A stretch of 40,433 nt of DNA from Calothrix sp. HK-06 (GTDB lineage: Bacteria > Cyanobacteriota > Cyanobacteriia > Cyanobacteriales > Nostocaceae). The notes beneath the pieces were generated by a model. The model made no database searches. It was given only the letters and a program-made list of their open reading frames with translations, and was not told the origin of the DNA. The translations under genes and the position numbers were made by a program. Of the stretch, positions 25,576-34,215 are shown piece by piece. How positions within the stretch are numbered: position 1 is the stretch's first letter; the number at the start of each line of letters is the position of its first letter. The stretch covers positions 1 through 40,433 of the forward strand of contig NZ_MRCD01000083.1 of assembly GCF_001904745.1 (NCBI RefSeq). The letters run 5' to 3'.

Positions 25576-28218
25576 CTATTTTGCTGGTGCTGGTGGTAAG
25601 CCAAGCTTTTTACGGAATTCAGGGTCATATTCTGCTTGTTGCCAATTTTTCGCTTGTTTTACTTGTTCTGGTGTTAAGTTTTTGGCGCCTTTGAGGTCGG
25701 TACATTTAATTATTTCGTTACCGTATTTTACACAGCCAAATTCAGCATCTCTGAGGTCGGCACCATTGAGGTTGGCATTACTGAGGTAGGCACCACTGAG
25801 GTAGGCACCACTGAGGTTGGCATGATTGAGGTTGGCAGTTTCGAGGTTGACACTTCTGAGGTCGGCATATGTGAGTTTGGTGCCTTCGAGCTTGGCATTA
25901 AAGAGGTTGGCACGACTGAGGCTGGCACTTTTGAGGTTGGCACCACTGAGGTTGGCACCACTGAGGCTGGCATAATTGAGGTTGGCAGTTTCGAGGTTGG
26001 CACTACCGAGGTTGGCAAATTCGAGGCTGGCATCTCTGAGGTAGGCACCATTGAGGTAGGCAGCTTCGAGGTCGGCTTGCACCAGATTTATATTATTTAG
26101 AGGCTCGCCAAGCTTAACGAGTTTTTCAAGTGCTATGTGTCTAGGATAATTATCTTTCTGTCCTTTAGCTTTCTCTACATCATTACGAAGCTGACCAATT
26201 TCTATTTGCCTATACCCAATAAATCCTAAAAATATTGTTAAAAATATAATTGGAATAAAACCAAATCCAATTAACCTTACTCGATTATTCCGCTTATACT
26301 TAACACTTTTTTGGATGAACTCACAAGCCAAATCTGATAGCGTAAAACTTACAGCTTGCTCTTTTTGAAATACTTGAGCATCCTTTAATGCTTTCCCCTG
26401 CCACAAATAATCTTTCGATTTATTCTTATCTCTCCACTCAGTTGCTGCTGCTTCAATTTTACGCTGTTGTACTAATTTCTCGCGACTTTGATTAACCCAC
26501 TCACGCAGGCGCCCCCATTCACGAATTAGTGCTTCATGAACAACTTCTACTGTTTCTTGTCCTTTATCATCACGTCCTGTAACTAATAACCGTGATTCAG
26601 AACCAGCTAAATAAGTGACTAATGCCCATTTATCTTTACCAACTTCTTCAAGCATTGCTACTCGTCGAGTGTCTTCTGTACCTTCTCCCAAACGCACTAA
26701 TTGTAAAAATATATATTGAGCTTGTTTTTGTTGTGTATCACTAAGCTTATTATAAATCGACTCAGCATGTTTAAGTAATGCTTGTTTAATGCCTCCAATT
26801 TCATCATATGCTTTATGAGTTAGCTCGCTATTGTACTGCCTTTCCCATATCTGAGTTAAAGCAAATTCTAATAATGGTAAATTACCAGGTTCTTGACCCA
26901 CATCATTCAATATTCTTTGCGCTAAATGTGTTTGTAATTTTACATTCAGCTTTTGAGATGGCGCCTCTATTGCCGTAAGTAATTCCTCTTGGCTCATTAA
27001 GCCTAATGGTTCATGTGGAAATTGCCGCAATGCATCACTAAAAGGACGGTAGGAGAGGACATAACCATAAAAGTCTGCTCGTAATGTAAAAACCAATGTT
27101 ATATTTTTTTGATGAACAGGCGCCAGTAATGTATCAATAAAACGCTGCTGTTCTTCCTGATTTTGACATTGCGTATAAAGTTCTTCAAACTGGTCTAGTA
27201 CCAACAATAGCCGCTTATTCGGCTTATTCTCTAAGATTTGAGACGCTATTTGATATAACTTAACCTCACCTTTTTTAAAACTTTCTGCCAATTTACCTAC
27301 CTTAATTGCTCTATCAACTTTATCGATATTTGGTTCTAATTGACGCACTAATACTAAGGCAAGTTCATCAAAAGGTTGACTTTTAGGACGCAACGATTCG
27401 ATTAACCAAGTACCCTCTTCGCGCAATTTTGGAATTAACCCAGCAAACACAACTGAAGATTTACCACTCCCACTGGCGCCTATAACTGCGACCATTGGTT
27501 GCTTGTATGTTGTTTGGTATAAATCATCAACAAATTTCTCTCTACCAAAAAAGAATTCTGCATCTTTCTCACCAAAAGCAGACAATCCTAGGTAGGGATT
27601 TGGGGGGATATCACCTGCCTCAAATTGAATATCAGCTTTATTAATAAGTGTTTTCTTCAGTACTGGTGTTTTATCTTCTCCTAACCCAACAAGTTGAGAG
27701 CAACCCAAATCATAGGCAAACTGCACGTCATCCCCGGCACCCAATGCATCATAAAAAGCTACAGCAAAGGCAATAGCAGCTTTATCTCCAATAGAACGAT
27801 TCATGCCAACAACATATTTGATGTATTGGCTAATAGCTTGAGCTTGCACTTCCGAGTAGCAAGCATTCAAAACAACACATTCAACACCCTTAACTGCAAA
27901 CAGCTTAAACAATCTAGATAATGCTTCTTCTCCAACGAGCGTTGGTTGCCCAGTTTCATCTTCTAAAATAATCCCGTCTACCCCTGCCCCATGCCCACAA
28001 AAATGTACTATTTGCGGTTTATGCTCTAGAATCGCTCGGTAAAAATCGCGTGTTCTCACTGCCCATTTTTGTACAATTTTGAATTGGTCGCGATGCTTTG
28101 ATGCTTGTAACCCGTTCTCAATTTCTCGCACCTCCTCATCCAATCGAAGTCTTGAAGTGCTGGCAGGATTTGCAGCCAAAATCAAAATTGTTTTAGGCGT
28201 GTTACTGTTCATGGGCAA
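25576..28218 (-). CDS. CHAT protease - nSTAND NTPase - transmembrane - pentapeptide-repeat protein
   Basis: This 880-residue NLR-like protein has four parts. An N-terminal CHAT protease shows HFCGHGAG (His near 75) and VLNACYSE (Cys near 120). A novel-STAND NTPase starts at NPYLGLSAFGEKDAEFFFGR, with Walker A IGASGSGKSS at about 247 and Walker B LLLVLDQFEELY. One transmembrane helix lies near 645-668 (FIPIIFLTIFLGFIGY). About 24 pentapeptide repeats of A(N/S/Y)L type follow at about 710-830. Such proteins are thought to sense invasion through the repeat region and fire the protease. Membrane anchoring is predicted here, with the N-terminal part cytoplasmic. The gene stands alone; motifs are complete and the start at 28218 (MPMNSNTPK) is natural. 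Confidence 0.92.
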   Translation of the reverse strand: MPMNSNTPKTILILAANPASTSRLRLDEEVREIENGLQASKHRDQFKIVQKWAVRTRDFYRAILEHKPQIVHFCGHGAGVDGIILEDETGQPTLVGEEALSRLFKLFAVKGVECVVLNACYSEVQAQAISQYIKYVVGMNRSIGDKAAIAFAVAFYDALGAGDDVQFAYDLGCSQLVGLGEDKTPVLKKTLINKADIQFEAGDIPPNPYLGLSAFGEKDAEFFFGREKFVDDLYQTTYKQPMVAVIGASGSGKSSVVFAGLIPKLREEGTWLIESLRPKSQPFDELALVLVRQLEPNIDKVDRAIKVGKLAESFKKGEVKLYQIASQILENKPNKRLLLVLDQFEELYTQCQNQEEQQRFIDTLLAPVHQKNITLVFTLRADFYGYVLSYRPFSDALRQFPHEPLGLMSQEELLTAIEAPSQKLNVKLQTHLAQRILNDVGQEPGNLPLLEFALTQIWERQYNSELTHKAYDEIGGIKQALLKHAESIYNKLSDTQQKQAQYIFLQLVRLGEGTEDTRRVAMLEEVGKDKWALVTYLAGSESRLLVTGRDDKGQETVEVVHEALIREWGRLREWVNQSREKLVQQRKIEAAATEWRDKNKSKDYLWQGKALKDAQVFQKEQAVSFTLSDLACEFIQKSVKYKRNNRVRLIGFGFIPIIFLTIFLGFIGYRQIEIGQLRNDVEKAKGQKDNYPRHIALEKLVKLGEPLNNINLVQADLEAAYLNGAYLRDASLEFANLGSANLETANLNYASLSGANLSGANLKSASLSRANLFNAKLEGTKLTYADLRSVNLETANLNHANLSGAYLSGAYLSNANLNGADLRDAEFGCVKYGNEIIKCTDLKGAKNLTPEQVKQAKNWQQAEYDPEFRKKLGLPPAPAK
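25728..26091 (-). repeat. 15-bp tandem repeats coding for pentapeptides
   Basis: Units close to gaggttggcaccact (plus-strand view) follow one another in phase for about 24 copies and encode the pentapeptide repeats of the CHAT-nSTAND protein. The high DNA identity between units would allow gain or loss of repeats by slippage. Long mirror reading frames on both strands here are by-products of the repeat. Confidence 0.85.
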
Positions 28219-29142
28219 TTCAGAAGCAGTGATGGCAATTATATCAACACTATATAGGTCTTTAATTCCAAATTGGTGCCCTAAATTACTTACTCAAAAT
28301 CTTTAATAACTTAAATTTTAATTCAGTTAGACGTTAAGGATACATTTCAATAAAATACATTAAACTTTAATTATTTTTTTGGCTTAGTAATTATTAATAG
28401 TTGTAAATTAGATTTTTACGGGTGTTTGCTGTTATCAGTAGACAAAGTGTGAAATGCTATTAATTAAAGCGCATACTTAATACTTGCTATGGTGCGGCTT
28501 CGCCGCGCTACCTGTTCTCGACGATCCCTGTCGGTCGGTCGCAAACAGGTTTTTAAAAAAAGCAACCCACTTAAAAATATTCAGCTATTGTAGTAGTCGT
28601 AATCTTCTCGGAATCCATCTATTACACTCCAGCAGTACGCGGAGTCTTTTTTTGTGCTTCTGTTACTTCTACTTCAAATACTTTTCTCACGACTGCTATG
28701 TGCCATTGATAAACGGAAGCGCTATAAGTTGTGTAAGTCATCCAGGAATTGAGGGGAAGACTATAATCTTTAGGCATACGAAGTTTAAAGTAATGATTGA
28801 TACCTTATTTTAGCCGTGTCATCAGTACCCAAAATTAATATATGTTAAAAGTCTTGTTTCAGTATAATAAGTCAATATTAATACTTTAAAAACACTACAC
28901 GGATAAGCTAGGCAGTTGCGGCGCCCAACATTACCTACTCCAAACACCACTCATATCAGCAAGTTTCCTTTTATGTTAAGCAACACACCTAATTTTTTCT
29001 TAATTTACCATTACAAAACTACCCAAGGCGCCCTAAGTAGAGGCAAACAAACCTACTATATTAAGGTTGCAGATATTTTTTAGCTGAAACAATTTTATAG
29101 TCATCCGTGTACAATTCCAAATATATTCACGCACAAAAAACG
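28219..29142. other. Long intergenic stretch with two hairpin elements
   Basis: No supported gene lies in these 920 bases. A perfect hairpin GCGGC-TTC-GCCGC is at 28494-28506. It is followed by the cctgtt...aacagg pair at 28511-28549 and a T-run, forming a compact GC-richer block in AT-rich DNA that looks like a cyanobacterial dispersed hairpin element. GGCGCC occurs at 28920 and 29027. The frame of about 110 codons covering the hairpins has no protein-like character. Confidence 0.5.
28511..28554 (+). terminator. Terminator-like hairpin with T-run
   Basis: CCTGTT (28511-28516) pairs with AACAGG (28544-28549) and is followed by five T. The loop is long (27 bases) but contains further self-complementary gtcggtcgg-type sequence. 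No plus-strand gene ends here, so it may belong to a dispersed hairpin element. Confidence 0.35.
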
Positions 29143-30141
29143 ATGTCGCGATTTAGAGTAGTCCCTGACCCTGTAATTATCCAAATCAACCACCTGGCGC
29201 CAGTACCCATTAATAAAGTTAAGGATTTAAGGGAGTTAAGGATTGACGAATTTCTAACAGCTCGTAACCTGGCGCCGAAGTCTGAGAAAGCGTACCGCCA
29301 AGATTTGAAATATTTCCTTGAGTGGTGTGATACTTCGTGGGTCGAGGTTGAGCCAAGGCAAATCGCAAACTTTAAATTATATTTACAGCGAGGGTCTGAG
29401 AATAAGCGCGCGTTGAAAGAAGCTAGTGTGCGACGGGTGCTTGGAACCCTAAAAAATTTTTATAACTGGATGTTCCGGTCAGGATATGTTAAAAGTGACC
29501 CAACGCTGGCTGTTGATTTACCAAAGCTGAAAGAGCCGGGAGCCAATAATCTTAACGAGAAAATTGTTGCTGATATTTTTGGTGCCGCAGAACAAACTGG
29601 TTTTCCTGAACGTAACATCGCGATAGTAGGTGTGTTACTGCACGGATTACGAGCAAGCGAGGTTTGTAATTTGAATTTCGGTGATTACGACGGCGAGTGT
29701 TTGGAAGTACGAGTGGCGAAATCAGGCTCAGTGGGAACAGTGCCACTGGAACAATGGTGCTTGGATTTAATTGAAAATTATTTGAACTGGCACCGGGGAA
29801 TGCCCGGTTATAAAAAAGAAAGCGAGAAACCTTCTTGCCCGTTGTTCACTTCTTGTTCATATCGCAACAAGGGAGAAAGGATTACTTACGATACTATAAA
29901 TAAACTTTGCCACCAACTAAAAAAAGAGACTGGGCATAATTTTCATGCTCATCAATTCCGCCATACCTTCGGCACTAATTTGATATTGGCTGGGATAAAT
30001 CCTTACCACGCTATGACGCTAATGCGGCATAAATCAGTATCTAATTTTCGTCGCTATACCAAAGCTGCGGACAGTAAAGCAGCAATTAAAGAATTTCACG
30101 GGGTATCTAAAAAGGGAAGTATACTTCGTCCGGAGTTATGA
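29143..30141 (+). CDS. Tyrosine site-specific recombinase (XerC/D-like)
   Basis: This protein of about 332 residues has a core-binding domain (DEFLTARNLAPKSEKAYRQD, RRVLGTLKNFYNWMF) and a catalytic domain. Box I Arg is in VLLHGLRASEVCNL, Lys in VRVAKSGSVGTV, HxxR in HAHQFRHTFGTNL, the second His in LMRHKSVSNF, and Tyr in RRYTKAAD. All catalytic residues are present. The frame extends to a GTG at 29107 (12 residues longer); I prefer ATG 29143, but neither start has a good ribosome site. GGCGCC occurs twice early in the gene, which suggests long residence in this genome. It stands alone; its target site is not apparent. Confidence 0.9.
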   Translation: MSRFRVVPDPVIIQINHLAPVPINKVKDLRELRIDEFLTARNLAPKSEKAYRQDLKYFLEWCDTSWVEVEPRQIANFKLYLQRGSENKRALKEASVRRVLGTLKNFYNWMFRSGYVKSDPTLAVDLPKLKEPGANNLNEKIVADIFGAAEQTGFPERNIAIVGVLLHGLRASEVCNLNFGDYDGECLEVRVAKSGSVGTVPLEQWCLDLIENYLNWHRGMPGYKKESEKPSCPLFTSCSYRNKGERITYDTINKLCHQLKKETGHNFHAHQFRHTFGTNLILAGINPYHAMTLMRHKSVSNFRRYTKAADSKAAIKEFHGVSKKGSILRPEL

Positions 30142-30504
30142 AATTACCACCAACGGCGCCAATGCACTTTTAAGAATCGAAACGAATTGTATTGCTACAC
30201 AAAATATGAGATTAAACATCTTCTAATCGATGGCAAACCTTAAACAATGGTGAGAGCGCACAGGTAGTATTTGTATTTGTATCAATTGTGTTACTGAGAA
30301 ATCAGGCACCTCATCTTATAGTTCAAATCAACAATATTCCTCGCTTGGAGAACGCGACTCAATGAAGTAATATTACTGTTGGTTTGAGTGGTGCCGTTTA
30401 TTTTTCTAAAGTCTACTACCGAGGGACTTTATACGTTGGTTTAAACTATTATGTAATTGGAAGGCGCCTATAAGCGGCAACACCATCATAAGGAAGCACG
30501 CTTA
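30142..30504. other. Intergenic stretch, GGCGCC sites only
   Basis: These 363 bases contain GGCGCC at 30155 and 30463, a few near-variants (GGCACC, GGTGCC) and no supported gene. A TTG-initiated extension of the methyltransferase gene reaches to 30457 but lacks a ribosome site. The promoter of the methyltransferase gene is expected here. Confidence 0.4.
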
Positions 30505-31281
30505 ATGATAAATAAGAAACGTAGCGATTCGTTTAATGAAGTAGCTGAAATATACGATACTGCGCGTCCAGGTTATCCACCTGAATTAATAGAAGACGTA
30601 ATAAGAATAGCTAACATAAAGGATTCAGCAACAATTTTAGATGTCGGCGCCGGAACTGGAAAAGGAACACTACCATTTGCCGAAAAAGGTTACACTATTC
30701 ACTGTGTCGAGCCAGGTGAGAAACTTGTTGCAGTGGCAAGTCATAACTTACGTTCGTATCCCAAAGTTACATTTGATATAACAACATTTGAGGAGTGGGG
30801 TTTAAAAGCAGGCGCCTATGATTTATTAATATCCGCTCAGGCTTTCCATTGGGTTAACCGGGATATTGCGTATATTAAAGCAGCACAAGCTTTGAAAGAA
30901 AGTGGTTATATTGCGTTGTTCTGGAATTTTTCTCCGATGCCGGATACACCAGTGTTCAATGCACTTAATGAAGCGTTTAAAAAATATGTACCATCAATGG
31001 TATATAATCCTCCCTCAATACCTTCACTTGTAGAGAAACGAGAAAAATGGATAGTTGATAGTAAATGTTTTAAAAATTTAATAATCAAGGAATACCCTTG
31101 GGCTATTAATTATAAAACAGAGAAATACTTAAATCTTCTAAAAACTCAAACTACTTATCAAGCATTTAGTGAAGAAGAGAAAAAAAGTTTATCTAGTATT
31201 GTAGCAGAAATATTAAATGCTAATCGTGGCTACGTAACTAAACCTTATTTATCGGTTTTGTTCCTTGCCCAGAAGATTTAA
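30505..31281 (+). CDS. SAM-dependent methyltransferase, class I
   Basis: This 258-residue protein starts at ATG 30505 (MINKKRSDSFNEVAEIYD), chosen because GGAAG lies 8 bases upstream; a TTG 48 bases earlier is less likely. The Rossmann motif I is ILDVGAGTGKGTLPFAEKG, motif II CVEPGEKLV, and a later ISAQAFHWVN is typical of small-molecule methyltransferases of the UbiE/TAM-like group. The C-terminal half is helical. The substrate cannot be deduced. It stands between non-coding DNA and a small coiled-coil gene about 80 bases downstream, possibly in one transcript. GGCGCC occurs twice inside the gene, at motif I and at 30811. Confidence 0.85.
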   Translation: MINKKRSDSFNEVAEIYDTARPGYPPELIEDVIRIANIKDSATILDVGAGTGKGTLPFAEKGYTIHCVEPGEKLVAVASHNLRSYPKVTFDITTFEEWGLKAGAYDLLISAQAFHWVNRDIAYIKAAQALKESGYIALFWNFSPMPDTPVFNALNEAFKKYVPSMVYNPPSIPSLVEKREKWIVDSKCFKNLIIKEYPWAINYKTEKYLNLLKTQTTYQAFSEEEKKSLSSIVAEILNANRGYVTKPYLSVLFLAQKI

Positions 31282-31361
31282 AGTTACTTCTTTTTTAATA
31301 CTGATATAAAACAGGCGCCATTTTCTGGTAAACTGCGCTTGCCCAAAAAACGGAATATTCG

Positions 31362-31784
31362 ATGACAAACTTCAAACAAACACCCAATTGGCAACCAATC
31401 AGTATGTTGCCTGTTATCGCTCATCTGATTGACGATGGTATAATTGATACCCAGCAACAGCTATCTACCTTAATAGAAGCTGAGGGTAAACCATATGCTT
31501 TGGATGATTACACGGTAGAAAGGGTAGTAAAAGTATATACAGAGCAGAAAGAATTCTTAAATCTTTACACAGAACAATTAAAGAAATGGAAGCTTTCATC
31601 ACCCTCGGTTAGCCAAAATCAGGAAATTGAGAGATTGGAGAAACAGCTTATTAAATTTCGTGAATTGAATACAAAGATTTTAGGTTTAGTTGACGAACTT
31701 AAAGAACAGACTATTGAAAAATTGTTCGCCAAGTCTGATGAAGAAATTGGGCTAGAAGCATTATTGGGTAAACTAAAATACTAA
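31362..31784 (+). CDS. Small coiled-coil hypothetical protein
   Basis: The first half of this 140-residue protein (MTNFKQTPNWQPISMLPVIA, HLIDDGIIDTQQQLSTLIEA) looks like a helical domain. The second half is a probable coiled coil (QNQEIERLEKQLIKFRELN, DELKEQTIEKLFAKSDEEIG). It starts at ATG 31362 and follows the methyltransferase gene by 80 bases. I see no catalytic motif or membrane segment. I do not recognise the family. A perfect palindrome 20 bases downstream may act in termination. Confidence 0.6.
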   Translation: MTNFKQTPNWQPISMLPVIAHLIDDGIIDTQQQLSTLIEAEGKPYALDDYTVERVVKVYTEQKEFLNLYTEQLKKWKLSSPSVSQNQEIERLEKQLIKFRELNTKILGLVDELKEQTIEKLFAKSDEEIGLEALLGKLKY

Positions 31785-31804
31785 CGCTAACGATTTTTAC
31801 ATTT

Positions 31805-31818
31805 ATGAGGCGCCTCAT
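31805..31818. repeat. 14-bp palindrome ATGAGGCGCCTCAT
   Basis: A perfect palindrome built around GGCGCC lies between two convergent genes. A second GGCGCC follows at 31848. It is one of the longest symmetrical extensions of the hexamer seen in the window. Confidence 0.7.
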
Positions 31819-31865
31819 TGTTGGTTCAATTCAAACGTTGAGAGACAGGCGCCGAAACACTACAA

Positions 31866-32216
31866 TTATTTCACGAGTTCGAGCAAACCGGACATATCTA
31901 ATACTTTTTCGCTCCAAGTCGCACTCATTTCGGTAACTTTCAAAAGTTCGGCTTCATTACTGGTGATGGTTAACCAATTTTGGCGCGCTTGAAGTAGTTG
32001 TCTTTGAAGTTCGCTTAATTCTGGGATGGAACTTTCTTTTTGTAGTAGAGATACATAGAGTATGCTTTCGTCGAGGACAACTGATGCTACCTCACGGTTT
32101 GCTTCGCCAGCAAGTGCCCATGATTTGAAGCGTGATAAAGACGATGCAAGCTCGCCTAGTTGTCGTTGACGACTGATACGTAAAAATGATTTTTCGATGG
32201 AAGTCCAATCCGGCAT
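31866..32216 (-). CDS. Hypothetical protein, partner of the DUF5674 gene
   Basis: This 116-residue protein starts at ATG 32216 and overlaps the stop of the DUF5674 gene by one base, so the two are translationally coupled. It is helical and acidic-polar: MPDWTSIEKSFLRISRQR, REVASVVLDESILYVSLLQ, and a C-terminus EKVLDMSGLLELVK. A decayed paralogue ending VLDMSGLLDSVA lies at 35560-35806, next to a remnant of a second DUF5674 gene, so the pair has travelled or been duplicated as a unit. Co-duplication suggests a functional pair, perhaps toxin-antitoxin-like. That is an inference from organisation only. Confidence 0.7.
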   Translation of the reverse strand: MPDWTSIEKSFLRISRQRQLGELASSLSRFKSWALAGEANREVASVVLDESILYVSLLQKESSIPELSELQRQLLQARQNWLTITSNEAELLKVTEMSATWSEKVLDMSGLLELVK

Positions 32217-32551
32217 TACATTTCTCCCAGTAACCTAGTTGTAATTTGGGTTATTCTCTCTCTTAGCTCTGGAGATTGTATTATCATTGTACGATTATTT
32301 TGACTTGGGCGTATGTTAATTATTGATTCAAAATCTATTGTTTGCGTATATGGGTTCCAATCTGCCCCCCACAAATCACGTTGCCTACTTCCCGAAGCTA
32401 GTAACACTTCTTCACATTGATAATGTTTTTCGCTACCTCCTGCTAATATTTCACGTTCTACATCAACAACAATTTTAATAAACACACCCCAAATCTTCAA
32501 CATTTCCTCTAATTCCTCACGAGTTGCACGTGTACGAATAATTAAAATCAT
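32216..32551 (-). CDS. DUF5674 family protein
   Basis: The sequence of this 111-residue protein fits DUF5674: an N-terminal MILIIRTRATREELEEML, a central VVDVEREILAGGSEKHYQCE then EVLLASGSRQRDLWGADW, and the conserved INIRPSQNNRTM close to the C-terminus (ITTRLLGEM). I know of no established biochemical role. It is the first gene of a coupled pair, its stop overlapping the partner's start. A truncated copy of its C-terminus lies at 35899-35997. No membrane segment is present, so it is cytoplasmic. Confidence 0.82.
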   Translation of the reverse strand: MILIIRTRATREELEEMLKIWGVFIKIVVDVEREILAGGSEKHYQCEEVLLASGSRQRDLWGADWNPYTQTIDFESIINIRPSQNNRTMIIQSPELRERITQITTRLLGEM

Positions 32552-32747
32552 TACTTTTCCTTCGTTGTACTGAATTAATTATATTAGTTAATGCACTCTG
32601 ATTAAAATATTTAATGTGATAAAATAATCATTAATTTTGATTTAAAAATATGTTTATTGAAGTTATGTACTAACTCTAAAGTATTTGTGTTCTTGCCTCA
32701 ATACTACGCCACCTGCTAATATATTATATATTAGCCAAACTCGTTAA

Positions 32748-33326
32748 ATGTTAGATAATGTAAATCAACCTGGTGAATACGACGTAGTTCTTGGAAACAA
32801 AGAGGTCAATACATTCGGCGCCGTACTGGGAGGAATACAAGGAGTAAAGCACCGATTAACTTCTGAAGTTGTTGAACATCGAATAGCGGCTTTGGATGAA
32901 GCGTTTAAATATGAACATGAAGGATTAAATTGTATCATAAAAGCTTTGAATGACCCAGATAAGTTAGTGAGAATTCATGCATATGAACTTTTGGAGAAAA
33001 TAGAGGCATTAGAAATTAATATAATATTAGATACATTTCGTCAAAAATATTACCTTGTTCATTTTGATGGTGTTTATCAAAGGGAGAAATATAATGGTTG
33101 CTACGGTTATATTCGATTTTATGTTGATGGAACAGTTATCACCGTAGGCTCTACAGGCAGTCCTGAACAAATATCAAATTGGTTTAACAAAGAATCTGAA
33201 AATCAATATTTAGGTAGAGGCACTTATATAGTTGACGATAATACAATTAAATTTTCATCAAATTCTGCTTGTGGAGTAATCGATTATTTGGGAGAAATTG
33301 ATGTAGATAAGAAAGCAATTTTTTAA
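32748..33326 (+). CDS. HEAT-like repeat protein with a C-terminal beta-domain
   Basis: The N-terminal 85 residues of this 192-residue protein match a frequent Nostocales pattern: PGEYDVVLGN, FGAVLGGIQGVKHRL, VVEHRIAALDEAFKYEHEGL, then IIKALNDPDKLVRIHAYELL, a PBS-lyase/HEAT-like helix pair. In other cyanobacterial proteins this module heads larger fusions. The rest (about 95-192) looks beta-rich (YGYIRFYVDGTVITVGSTG, GRGTYIVDDNTIKFSS). It ends abruptly after KKAIF at a run of six T, so loss of a C-terminal part by frameshift is possible. A +1 frame remains open for about 60 more codons. Binding function is inferred. Confidence 0.72.
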   Translation: MLDNVNQPGEYDVVLGNKEVNTFGAVLGGIQGVKHRLTSEVVEHRIAALDEAFKYEHEGLNCIIKALNDPDKLVRIHAYELLEKIEALEINIILDTFRQKYYLVHFDGVYQREKYNGCYGYIRFYVDGTVITVGSTGSPEQISNWFNKESENQYLGRGTYIVDDNTIKFSSNSACGVIDYLGEIDVDKKAIF

Positions 33327-33526
33327 GCCAGTCGCAGAAATCTATTATTACAAAACTAAAAGTAAACCAATAATTTTCTTGTGGTTGCCCACACCCTCGT
33401 CTTGTCGTAGTCAGAAGCAGTTAATGGGGAGAATAAGGTTATGGCTTGATGAAAATATTGTTACTAATACTGGTCACGTAACTGAAGGCATGGGGAAAAT
33501 GCTTAGAAACGTCAGAATGGCAAAGT

Positions 33527-33685
33527 ATGGCGCCTGAAAAAAGACCAGGTAATTATTATCACAATAAATATACACCATTCGATGCTGGTATCTATAATAA
33601 CCTTTGGCAGAAAAATAACTGGGATGCTGTTCCCTTGGAGTTGTTAGTTAATTTAGCCCTTGAAAAATGGCTTACAAGAATATAA
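33527..33685 (+). pseudogene. Small ORF, probable gene remnant (52 codons)
   Basis: From ATG 33527 the frame reads MAPEKRPGNYYHNKYTPFDA, then GIYNNLWQKNNWDAV and ends EKWLTRI. It stays open upstream to a stop at 33479 (KAWGKCLETSEWQS), so it looks like the 3' part of a gene without its beginning. The aromatic-rich, protein-like composition argues against chance. I do not recognise the family, and it may also be a real small protein. Confidence 0.4.
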
Positions 33686-33734
33686 GCCTGTTTATGGCAA
33701 CTTTGTATGCATAACGAATGATAAGCGGTAGATT

Positions 33735-33960
33735 ATTTGGTGAGTGAGCCAGCGGTGATCTGCGTTGCCACGTCTCGGTTTCCGGAGCCAGCGTCGTGGG
33801 CGGGTTTCCCGACTTGAGACGACTGGCGTTGCGTGGTGAGGCAGTTGGCGGGTGTGGTTTCCCGACCGTCAAACTGCCGAACCCGAAGGGCAAATGCCGC
33901 GTTCCCGGAGGGTGTCAGTTTCCGTCCTGTTGGACTCACGAACCTTTATGGCGCCTTCAT
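33735..33960. repeat. GC-rich non-coding island with internal repeats
   Basis: About 225 bases are strikingly GC-rich inside AT-rich DNA. Repeated elements are gagccagcg (twice), ggtttcccgac (twice), and related ttcccggag/gtttccggag motifs. I recall comparable blocks of gagccag...tttcccgacttgag as dispersed intergenic repeats in filamentous cyanobacteria. Overlapping reading frames on both strands here lack protein character. I infer a dispersed repeat element that may form an RNA structure. Confidence 0.6.
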
Positions 33961-34215
33961 ACATATAGCCACAACGTAACGGTTCATTATTTAAGCAGTT
34001 GTGGGTGCCCGATAATTACACTCATGCTGTATATGTATATAGTTTGTGTTGTTCATATTAGTATTAATTTTTACTTAATAATAGAGGCATCCGCCGTATA
34101 TACTACTAGATTTGTATGTGAGTCCGGCGTATAATAAGCGTACTTAATAAATTGCTTCTTGGTATTGTGCAACCTTGAAGGCGCCAATTTTAAATACAAT
34201 TTGGATAAAACAAGC

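Noticed and set aside
25728-26100. Long open frames on both strands inside the pentapeptide region (about 107 and 92 codons)
   Set aside because: They are mirror products of the in-phase 15-bp repeat. Their repetitive PTS/EVG composition has no independent support, and the minus-strand CHAT-nSTAND gene explains the DNA.
28484-28813. Frame of 109 codons in the 28.2-29.1 kb gap
   Set aside because: It runs through hairpin DNA, is rich in Cys, Ser and Phe without any domain, and has no ribosome site.
33672-33939. Overlapping frames on both strands in the GC-rich island
   Set aside because: High GC content suppresses stop codons. The translations are Pro/Arg/Thr-rich without protein character, and repeats explain the segment.
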